Part shown: one piece after another, positions 41,301-53,300 of the stretch
Position numbering within the stretch: position 1 is the first letter of the stretch
Layout of the letters: each line of letters starts with the position of its first letter
Origin: Megamerina dolium
Taxonomy: Eukaryota; Arthropoda; Insecta; Diptera; Megamerinidae
Length of the DNA stretch: 64,000 nt
Reading direction: 5' to 3'
Assembly: GCA_963854835.1 (NCBI GenBank)
Contig: OY978525.1
Location: 104,886,417 to 104,950,416, forward strand
The notes under the pieces: model-generated
Told to the model about the DNA's origin: nothing
The model's database searches: none
The model's input: only the letters and a program-made list of their open reading frames with translations
Position numbers and translations under genes: made by a program

Positions 41301-44300
41301 GTCAAATGTTTGATAGGCCCCCATTTTCCACACAAACATTTTCTCCAAACATATTCACAACATATCTCAAGCTCTTAAGGAGGCTCTCATACAAAATGAA
41401 CACAAAACCATCTGAGAATTGACAAGCAGCACAGGAATGAAATGCATGGTCGATCTACATTAATTTGTCTATCTATTTTCTCCTTAGATACAATTTCAAA
41501 AGACTGGACACTTTACAGAGTTGAAATTAATTGTAGCATTTATTAAAAAACATTATTAAGAGATTAGATGAAATTTATATAATAAAATTAGAATAAAGAT
41601 TTCTAAATTTTACATCATTCACCGATACCATTAATAACTTAAATAAACATTTCGATGGATGAACTATTATGTTTTTGTGTAAAAAAAATGTTTAAACTTG
41701 TGGCACTTATGGGTTCCGAGGTCCCGTTTGTAGAGCTTTTCTTGCAGTACTGTTGTCCGTGTTAAATTTTGAGCAGTATTAAACGTCATCTACTTATATT
41801 AGCCGATTCTGAACGGCAGTAACCGTGTGACGTAATTTTTTCTCAACTCTTTTAGAAGGTTTTCATGGCAAATAGTTACTGCCACCGCAGTGGTCGGAGA
41901 GGGCATGTTTTATACGAAAAATTATAAGGACTGCTGCGATTTTAATAGAATTTTAATAGAATTGTAGGATCATCGTATTTTTGTAATGCTAAATCCGAAT
42001 ATGGGTGTCGTAGCTCAGTGGTTAGTGTGTTCGCCTTCTGATCTGTAGGTCGTGGTTCAATACCCGGCTGATGCATTTAAAAATTTAATATCGAAAAGAT
42101 TTTTCTTTCGAACGGTACCCACCTGTCGGCAAGCAATTGGCAATTCTTCCGACAGTAACAACTTGCCATGAAAAAGCTTCTAAAAAGAACTCTGTGACAA
42201 AGCTCAGAAAAAGTGATGTCACAAGTGTTCTGCCGTTCGGAACCGGCTAAAATAAGTAGGTCCATTCTAATACTGTCCAAAAATTTAAGACGCACAACAG
42301 TAATGGAAAAGAAGCTCGGCCAATGAGCCCTTTGGGGCTTTAAGTGCCACATATTTATTTTTTTTTTTTTTAAATCCGAATATGTGATAAAATTTGTAGT
42401 TCGACAATTGGCAGCCCTCAAATCAGCTGTCAATTTCTCTGAAAATATGAAAATCTTTTTGAAAATGCCACTGATTATGTTTTTAGACACGCTAATCACG
42501 AATTTTATTTCATATTTATGCTTTGACAGAATTTGTCTAGAAAGAAGAACATATTTTTGAAAATGTCACTGATCAGAATTTTAGACACACTAGTCACGAA
42601 TTTTATTTCAAATTTAAACATTGACTTAACTATGTCGGTTTCAACAAAAACTGATAAGTTTTCACTGGGTTCCCACAAAAGACTGATAACTTCTTCGGAA
42701 ATGGCAACGGTTTTTTTAAGTGGAAGTCGTTTCATACTGGATATTAATAATCTCCTTAGATTATCCCCTGCTCATTTTCGACGGTTATGCTCGCAATATC
42801 ATCTGACGGTTTTATTGTGATACTCCTAGGCTTTCTCAGAAAAATGCCTTACTGGCAAAGGAGGAGCTTCAATTATGTCAGCTCTACGAAGTAAAAGTTT
42901 ATGGAGGGACGTGGAGCCATTGGGTATTTTTTTGTACAATCTCACATACTCTTCAACTGTCGCTTGAGTGTATGCCCGAAATGCGTGAAGCGTGTAATAT
43001 TGTTGAAGAAGGTGTGCCCAGTATCCCCTGTATTAGAGGAACCAAAATCTTGGACAACAACACCCACCTTCAAATGAATGAAAAATAAAAAAAATGAATG
43101 GGTTTTTTTTTTCTTCCTTACCTTTTGAGCGGCCATTTCCAATTTATATGAAATATAAAGGAGAGACTCAAACATTCTTATCCAACGCTATGGAATTTGT
43201 TTTTCATTTTGCTACTTCTTCTAAATTGTTCATCTCCGACTGAACGACGTGGAAAATATTGTATTACATCTTTGGGTCGACTTTGTATCTGTACTATGTG
43301 ATTCCAAGCTATGCCATATAACATCGGTAATCGAAGATATGATGAACTTTATATTAATGATCTTCTATACCCTCTTCGTAAGCTTAAAGCGACTTTATTT
43401 GATTTTCAAAATAATTTTTCAATTTAACAATTCGTTGAATTAAGCGGATTCAACGGCTTGCTCAACAGAACGTTTCGAGTTCGTTGGACATTTCTGCACA
43501 AGAATAGCTTTATTTCGGCTAATTTATTACAGTTTTCAAATATGCATTTATCGCGTAAAACTTAAAACCACTGTGTACCTAAAGAATTGCCAATTACTTG
43601 CCGTCAGGTGGGTACCGTTCCAAAGAAAACTATTTTCGATATTAAAGTTGTGTTTTACTTAGCTATGGCACCCACCTATGTACAATATATATATTGTATA
43701 TGTATGGTCACATTACAGAGTCATTGTAGCAGTTATTAAAACAAATACAGAATAGTAGTAGGAAATCTTAATTAATTATTCCAAAAGTAAAGATACCGAT
43801 ACCAGCATTAACTTAAACAGGTTTATCGACAGCCGAACTTGGTATTTTTACATACTCGCCTCTAATTTCAACGCAAAGATCGATTGGCCTAACAACTGAA
43901 TCCTCATCGTAGGCTGCCATATTAACTACGATTTTGTAATAACCCCCAATATTTGATATCGGAATATTTTCCAGTTTAAATTCAACATCAAACGGATTAA
44001 CTGGTATAATTGCCTAAGTAGTGAAATTATAATTAAGTGTGGTATAATTTTAATTTTAATTTCGCTGAATTGTATAATACATATACCCCTTTTTCGTTGA
44101 CACAATGACGATGTCCTGGCATTGCATTTTTGAACCAAGTCTCGTACCAGAATTCACCTGGTTTATAGAGTACGAGACATACATTATCACGAACTTGTCT
44201 ATACATTGTCTGTTGCCACGTGCCACGTATGTATTTATATACACCACCATAAGCCTATAAGAAATGGTGATGTCATTCAAGCGTTTTGCTAGACAAATGC

Positions 44301-47300
44301 AATGCGATATTTGGCATATACTCACAATAATTCTATCAGTTGGTTTCACGTCCCAAATAATTGTTAAATTACCTTCGGAGTGAAATTTATTACCATTAAC
44401 GGATGTAGAAATCAAACAAATATGTTATATCATATTGCGATCCTTCGGAACAAGGTGAAAAAATTTCATCATCTTCAAAAATAAATTTATAATCAACACA
44501 ATTTACTTCCAAAATAATTATTATTACGAAAATTATTAACGAAAACATTGTCATATGAATATTTTGTTCCATATTTGCCGCGATTTGTAATATACATACG
44601 CCATTCGTCAGTGGTTACGGTGTGCATATAATTGCAACGTGTCATATTTTATCACTTTTATAGATTTTCACAATGAATATATTTTTGATTTAATTAGTAG
44701 GCGGGTATGTTTCAAAATATACAATAGTACAAGAATGTAACAAATAAGAGTAATACCTGTCGATCCCATATATGCGAGAACATTAATATGAATCTGGTTC
44801 AGTAAATAAATGGTTGTGTAAATAATAATAATAATATATCACTTACTGTAATACTCGTAGTTATTAGGAAAGAGGGCAATCCCAGAACTACCCGACTTAT
44901 TCTATAGCTTCGATACCCTGTTTATAGTATGAACTGTCTAGCTCCTCCTCTTCATGGTTTGCAAATCTTCTACCACCAAGCCATTTATTCAAATTTGGAA
45001 ATAGAAAATAATCCAAAGGAGCTAAATCTAGCAAATAAAATGTGCGTTGAAGCAATTCGAGCTTTAACTCATTGATTTTGGCCATCGCAATAGCGGATGT
45101 GAGAACTGGTGCATTCTCTTGATGAAACAACACTTTCTTTTTCGCCAAATGCGGCCTTTTTTCTTTAATTTCATCACTTAAACGCTGCGATAAATTAGCA
45201 TAATACTCGCCGTTGATTGTTTTTCAATAAAAATTATCCCACGTGCATCCCAAAAAACAAACGACATATTCTTGCCTGCAGATGGAACCCTCTTCGCCTT
45301 TTTTGGACACGATTCTCCCTTTTCAGTCCACTGTTTTGACAGCTTCTTTGTCTCAGGTGTGAAGTGGCGGATCCATGTCTTCTCCATGGTTACGAATCGA
45401 CGCAAAAACTCGGTTTTATTACTGTGAAACATCGCCAAACACTCTATAGAAACATCTTCATTACGTTGTTTTGTTCTATTGTGAGCAAACGCGGCACCCA
45501 TCTTGCACACAGCTTTTTCATCTCCAAATTTTCGGTCAATATACGATGTATAGCACTTTTTGAAATGCCTGTAATTACACCTAGCTCACGCACCTTCAGC
45601 CGTCGATCATCCAATACCATTTTGTGAATTTTCTTAACCGTTTCTGGCGTGGCCTCCTCAATTGGTCAACCACTACGGTGTTCGTCTTGGCAGCTCCTAC
45701 GACCTCGTTTAAACTCTGTCACGTAATATTTTATGGACGTAAACGAAGGAGCAGACTCCCCCAGAGTAAAATCTAGTTCGGCTTTAAAATTTGTTGAACT
45801 GACACCTTTCAAATGAAAGTATTGAATTACATAAAGGTGACCAATTTTTTCCATGTTTACAAATTCACTGAGGTCGTTAACTTTCGATGGCTCAAAAAAA
45901 AAAAATACTAAACAACGTGGTGCCTTCAAACGTACGTGGTGCCTTGAAAAGTGGCAACATATGTTGTTGCCACTTTTCATCAAAGTATTTTTTTTTAAAT
46001 ACTCCCGCCATCTATATGTCTATAGGGTAGTTCTGGGACCGCCCTCGTATTATGTACTATGTTTGCACACTCTCATAGTGATATTTATTAGAGTCAGTCC
46101 CATTGTCTTCACCAAAGTAGCTGTCCAATAGTTCTTCTAAACACTTTCACTCCATATCTCATATCTTGTTCATACAAAATGAACGCATATCTCCGTGAGA
46201 ATTGACAACACCCGTGAAATGTATGACTGATCTCCATTAATCATACATCCATACTCCATATCTACCACTTCTTTAGAATATAGTCACTTTACGCAGTCCA
46301 TTTATAAAAATGTAAATGATTAGATGAGATTAATACAATATAACAAAATTAGAAAAAATATTTGTCTTCAGTGGCCCTTAGAGGAATTTTCCGGAGATTA
46401 TTTTTGTCAAATATGTTAACCCTTAACCTCCTCCCAATGTTGGCCTTTAAGGGATTTTTCGAAAACCGCCCAAAATTACCCGTACGGGTAGTAGCTAGAG
46501 AGTATTCCTCTAAAAATTTTAATACGCATAGGTCTCCAAAAACAAGAACAATCCAAAATATAAGTTTACGTATGATTTCAAATTGCATTATTGGAATTTT
46601 GACTGAAATTTACCAAATTTTAAACCGCTGTAACAAAAAAAGTGTGACTTAGTGGAGCAAAATCGTCTTGAACATTTTCTTACTGAGGGTAAATGCAATC
46701 ATTTGAGATTAGCTTGATTTACCACCGAAAAAGTGTTCTGCACTGTGTTATATAATAGCGATTTGAATAACAGCAGATTGTAAATAAAAATTCTTTAAAT
46801 TTTGTAGTTCAATACACATACTGTGTGGAAGCTATACATATTTACAACAAACCAATAAACAATTTGAAAATAATTTCTTGCAAAGTCAATTCATTTTACT
46901 TCATAGTTGGTCTTCTCATGCCGCCGCTCTCTTTATCGGATGACTTTGAATTTTCTTTAAAGTTTTCCAATTTCTTTTACACTTTTGCACATCTTTTCAT
47001 GTTTAAATTAAAATTTTTGATTCAATTTACTAGACTCATGCTTTTGAAGTTGAGCGTAGTATGTATTTGTATAACTAACGAAAAATGACTATGATACCGA
47101 CGACAATGTCACCCGATGGCGACAATGAAATATATTTAAAATTTATCCTTAACAATTTGTTGATGATGGTGGTCTTCTTCGTTGTGGTGTTTATAAATAT
47201 TTATATAGTTGTACATGCGATATATATATATTTTGTCAGTTTTGTGTTTTATAAATTTCACGCTGTAAAATCTAATAATTTGCTTTTGGCATATTCACAA

Positions 47301-50300
47301 AAAAAAAAAAAATAGTGCAAATTAAATTTATTAAACCAACTAAGAAAGTGATGAGTAAAAAAAATCTCCTTACAGTCGGCTGGGGCCGACCAAATTATAC
47401 CCTGCATATATAGACTTATATATAAAAAGTTTACTCGAATATCCATCTTTTTCTTTTACTTCCACTTTTTGAAAAACAATTTTTGCATATACTACTAATT
47501 TACACCCGAAATATGGTTGACATTGACGAAGTACTTTGTATGTTATGAGAGTTCTAAAAGGGATAATTTAAAGAAGGTTTTTAAGATAATTCCGAGACTT
47601 AGCATGGGAGCTATATAAAAAGTTGACGTGGCTTACCTGTTTCTTGTAAATCCAATTAAATTTTCAATATTAATCCACACCTTAAATTTGTTTGTCCTAC
47701 GTTGAATAGTTCAACTTTGTATGGTAGCCCCATTAAAAAGTGGGCGTGGCATGTTGTTTTTTTGCCAGATTATGACCAACTACCATATTAACCTAAGTAT
47801 TAATTATGATTGTTCTAGACAGAAGATTGCAGAAGCTGCAGCTCCTCAATTTAAAAGAAATTCAGTCATCCTGTATGGGAGCCACTGTAAACAATGGACG
47901 TGGCTGGATCATTTCTTGTGAATATATTTGCTCTTACAATACTAATCCACACCTTCAATCTGGTTGTTCTACGCCGAATAGTTTGTAAGTTATGGCGGTT
48001 AAAATTTTTGTTTAATTTCCTCAACTTTGTATGGGAGCCCCAATAAGAAGTGAGCGTGGCACAATGATTTTCTGCCAGATTATTTCCGACTACGATATTA
48101 ATCTAAGTGTCAATTATGGTTATTTTAGGCAGAAGATTGCCGAAGTTACAGCTCTTTCAATTTAAAATTTGTATGGGGACTACAATAAACAGTGGGCGTG
48201 GTGCGCCCATTTTCTGTGAGCCTAGTTGCTCGTACAATACTAATCCACACCTTAAATCTCGTTGTCCTACGCTGAATGGTTTGTAAGTTATGGAGCTTAA
48301 AAGTTTTAGTTTAATTCACTCGACTTTGTATGTGAGACCCAAGAAGGAGTGGGTGTGGCACACTAATTTTCTGCCAGATTATTACCGACTACGATATTAA
48401 TCTAAGTGTCAATTATGGTTATTTTAGGCAGAAGATTGCCGAAGTTACAGCTGTTTCAATTTAAAATTTGTATGGGGACTACAATAAACAGTGGGCGTGG
48501 TGCGCCCATTTTCTGTGAGCCTAGTTGCTCGTACAATACTAATCCACACCTTAAATCTCGTTGTCCTACGCTAAATGGTTTGTAAGTTATGGAGCTTAAA
48601 AGTTTTAGTTTAATTCCCTTGACTTTGTATGGGAGACTCATGAAGGAGTGGGCGTGGCACACTGATTTTCTGCCAGATTTTTGCCGACTACGATATTAAT
48701 CTAAGTGTCAATTATGGTTATGTTAGGCAGAAGATTGCCGAAGTTACAGCTCTTTCAATTTAAAATTTGTATGGGGACTACAATAAACAGTGGGCGTGGT
48801 GCGCCCATTTTCTGTGAGCCTAGTTGCTCGTACAATACTAATCAACACCTTAAATCTCGTTATTCTACAATGAATAGTTTACAAGTTAGAACCGGTAACA
48901 TTTTTTTTAATTTCTGCAACTTTGTATGGGAGACCCAAAAAGAAGTGGGCGTGGCACACTGATTTTCTACCATATTATTTCCGACTACCATGTTAATCTA
49001 AGTGTCAATTATGGTTATTCTGGACAGAAGATTGTAGAAGTACAGACACTTTGTATGAGAGCTACGCTAAAAAGTAGGCGTGGCTCAACCACTTTTGGCG
49101 AGGTTATATAGTAGTATAATATAAGTCTATGTGCCAAATATTGTTGTCCCAAGTGGTATATTATGTGAGTTATAGCAAGTTAAAGATTTTGAAAATTTCG
49201 AGGTTAGTCGCTTTGAATGCTTGGTGTGGGCGTGGTTATTGACCGATCATGCCCAATATCAATCCCCTCCGTACTCTTGGATCATAGATTACTTGTGCCA
49301 AATTTCATCGAAATAGCTCAATATTTACTCAAGTTATCGTGCGAACCAGCCAGGTGACAGACAGACGGACGGACGGACGGACGGACGGACGGACGGACGG
49401 ACATCGTTAAATCGAAAATTTAATCGACGCTGATCACGAATATATATCCATGTCTATATCTCCGGAGATTCCTTCAAGTGGACACAAACATCTGACCGAA
49501 ATGAATATACCATGCATATTGCATTATGCAGGGTATAAAAAAGAAAATAGCGCCATAATTGCATCGTCAAGGAAGTTTTTGTACAAATTCCTCCTTCTCT
49601 CTCTCTCTCTCTCCCTCTCTTACTTGTGTATAGCAAGTGTATGCTAGCCACACGTTAACCCACGGTTTATTCAATTTATGCCACAACATTTCTATGCGGT
49701 AGTGGGGTGGTAGTTAAATTAATTTTCAACATAAACTATGTGAAACACTATGTATGGCAAGTGACAAAAGCTTCGAAAACACTCACATAAATTAAAAAAA
49801 AAAACACCAAAATTGCATATATTCATATTTATAAGGAAAAACGGTGATGATAAATTCTATTAAAAATAAATATAATGACTTGAGTTAAAATAATGCTTTT
49901 TTTTGTTTTTCTTTAACATAAAAAGCGCATGATGTCATATTGTAAAGGCAAAAAATTCATAATACTCGTACCTATAGGTACTTACAGCAGACACACAATA
50001 ATAATATTAATAATAATAATAATAATAGTCGTTGTAGAGAAAAGGTTAGGAATATTGTAAAAGGGATACAATGAATTTTTGTCATCTGACAAAAGCGTTT
50101 AATACAATTAATAAGTTCTATGCGAAAGCTTAAAATTTAATTAAAACTTATATATACATAGATGCGAAACGAAAAGACCAAAGACACTAATAAACGATAG
50201 TAATGGAAATGACAAGCATTGGTTGCAGACTTGCTGTGTATTCATGGCATTTGTGTTGGCTGCATTTAAAAAGGCTTAAAAATTATTGTAGAAAGATTTA

Positions 50301-53300
50301 AGTATTACAGCGGGGCTGGGGGCCAAAGATGGGGATTGCACAACATTCGAATGGCATAACGTAAAAAGAGATAAGAACATTAATTGATCAATGAATTGGT
50401 TTGTTTTCATTAAAAATGGCTGATATTGTAAAAGCAAAAATGTCATAAGTACCTACTATGCTTAGATGATAGATTTTTAATCCTCCTTTTTAATACGACA
50501 ACTTACTGATACTTACTTTGCTCTCTTCATTTATCCATTGCAGAACCCAATTTTGTTGGCTCTTTTGATATTGGCGAATATGTGTATTTCATATTCCGTG
50601 AAACCGCTGTGGAGTACATCAATTGTGGTAAGGCAGTTTATTCGCGTATTGCACGTGTTTGTAAGAAGGATGTCGGTGGAAAAAATCTATTAGCTCACAA
50701 TTGGGCCACCTACTTGAAGGCACGTCTCAATTGTAGCATCTCCGGTGAATTTCCATTCTATTTCAATGAGATACAATCGGTCTATCAGTTACCCATGGAA
50801 AAGACACGATTTTATGCCACCTTTACGACTAGTACAAATGGTCTAATTGGCTCAGCTGTATGCAGTTTTCATATCAATGAAGTACAAGCAGCATTCAATG
50901 GTAAGTAGCTACTCAAAGTAATATCATAAAACATATATGGATATATAAGGTGTAGTAAAAAGAAATCCATTATTTTTGCATTAAATGAAAGGTTTTATTT
51001 AGCATAGTTAGAATGATCCGATTTAGTTCAAATATGCACCGTTTTGTTCGATAACTTATTGCCATTTTGATGGTACTCTCATAGAAACCCTCGTCCCTAT
51101 TGGCAAAACATTGGGACAGTCGAGTTTCATAAGCTTCTTTTGAGGCGAATTTTTCACCAGCAAAATCATTCGCCATAGAAAGGAACAGGTAGTAAACACT
51201 TGGTGAAAAGTCTGGAATATAAGGTGGATGCATAAGAACCTCCAAATCAAGTTCCAGGAGCTTCTGGCGAGTCACTATCGATGTGTGTGGTCTGGCGTTT
51301 TCCTGATGGAACACAATTCCTCTCCTATTGGCCAAAGCTGGCCGCTTCTGGGCGATTTCTTCCTTCAGACGGTCCAATTGTTGACAGTACTGGTCCGAAT
51401 TAAGAGTTTGGCCGTAGGGGAGGAGCTCATAGTAGATCATTCCCTGCCAACCCCACCGAACACATAGCAAAACCTTCCTGACCGTCAATCCTGGCTTGGC
51501 CACCGTTTGCGCCAGCTCACCGCGATTCGACCACAACCGTTTTCGCTTGACTTTGTCGTAAGTGACCCACTTTTAATCACCAGTAACTATCCGCTTCAGA
51601 AATGGATCGATTTTGTTGCGATTGAGCAGCGATTCGCAGATGGAAATTCGGTCCATGAGGTTTTTGTGCATTAACTCGTGTGGCACCCATACATCGAGCT
51701 TCTTATTGTATCCAGACTTATTTAAATGGTTCCAAACGGTTTTTTTTTCAATGTTTAGCTCCTGAGCAATAGAAACAGTGCTTACATGACGGTCAGACTC
51801 TACAATTTCCATTATTTTATCGATATTTTCGACGATTGGCCTTCCAGAGCGTGGTGCATCTTTGACATCAAAATTACCGGAACTGAATCGACGAAACCAA
51901 AATTGCACGTGATTGGCTGTTACAGTATTAAAACCATAAACACTATTCATATTTTCAGCCGTCTGGCTTGCGTTTTCGCCTTTATCGAAGAAAAACTATA
52001 AAATATGGCGTATTTTCTCTTTGCTGGTGTTCATCTTTGACGCATGCTCAAACAATACTGAGTCAAGCAATCGCAAAACTGCCTGAAAAGTTTACTTATA
52101 ACAGGTTAACTGAATTTCTGAGTAGTTATTTTGATACTACTTACTTTAAAATATCACTGAAAGCTCTATGTTCCAAAGAAGTGAAGTACTTATTAAATAT
52201 GAATTGTATAAGAAGAAAATCCATTCATTTGGAATGAGAAGAGAGAACAAGAATATAATGAAATGAAATCTGGCCAGAAACAAAGTAAATAAAGTAAACG
52301 ATTCTTCTTTATTCACTTTGTGTAAATGCTTTCTTGAGCTATTATCCATTTTTGTTAATATTTTTTTTTCTCTCTCTCTCTCTCTCTCTTAACTACGTGA
52401 TATTTACAATTGTAAATTTCTTTTTTGTTTTTTTCTTTCATTGTATTTACAATAATATACATTTTTGATTTGTTCTTTTTCATTGAATATAATCTTCTTT
52501 AACATATACACTCTCACAGGTAAATTTAAGGAGCAATCATCATCAAATTCTGCTTGGTTACCAGTATTAAATTCACGTGTACCCGATCCACGTCCTGGTA
52601 CTTGTGTTAATGATACCTCAAATCTACCAGATACAGTATTGAATTTTATACGCTCTCATCCGCTTATGGATAAAGCTGTAAATCATGAACATAATAATCC
52701 GGTTTATTATAAACGCGATTTAGTATTCACAAAGCTTGTTGTGGACAAGTAAGTTGACAAATTTTTATTTAATTTAATTTCTCTTTTTTTGTAAATATAT
52801 TTCGATAAGTAGACATATAAGTAGTTAAGATTAAATGCTTTATGTATGTATGTAGCTTTAATATTTTTATTTTGTTTGTGGACTTACTAAATAAATCTGC
52901 AATAATAATGTTTTTTTTTTTAATAAGCTCAGAGTATTAGTATATACAAAAAAAAAATGCTTTTGTGTAAACTTTGAATTTCTAGGACGTATTGAGTTGT
53001 GTTTAATGTTCTGATGAATATTGTACTCGATTTTCATAGCAACCTTAATGTTCTACCCATATGTATTGGGAACCGGAGTAAAATTTCGCTATTTTTCGTC
53101 ATATTGAAACTAATAGAAACTGTCGTAGACTGCTGTATGATACTTCAGATTTTATTCACCAGTTCTTATATCTTGTGAAATTTTTACAGAGTTGCGCGCT
53201 GCTCAAATTCCATTTTAACAATTGGAGGCTTCAACACTTCCGCGAAATAAGCCTTCTAAAGTGTCAAAATCTTCGTGAGGCTTTAAAATGCAGTCATGAA

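Noticed and set aside
46470..46490. Palindrome ACCCGTACGGGT
   Set aside because: A single 12-bp palindrome with no repeat or gene context.
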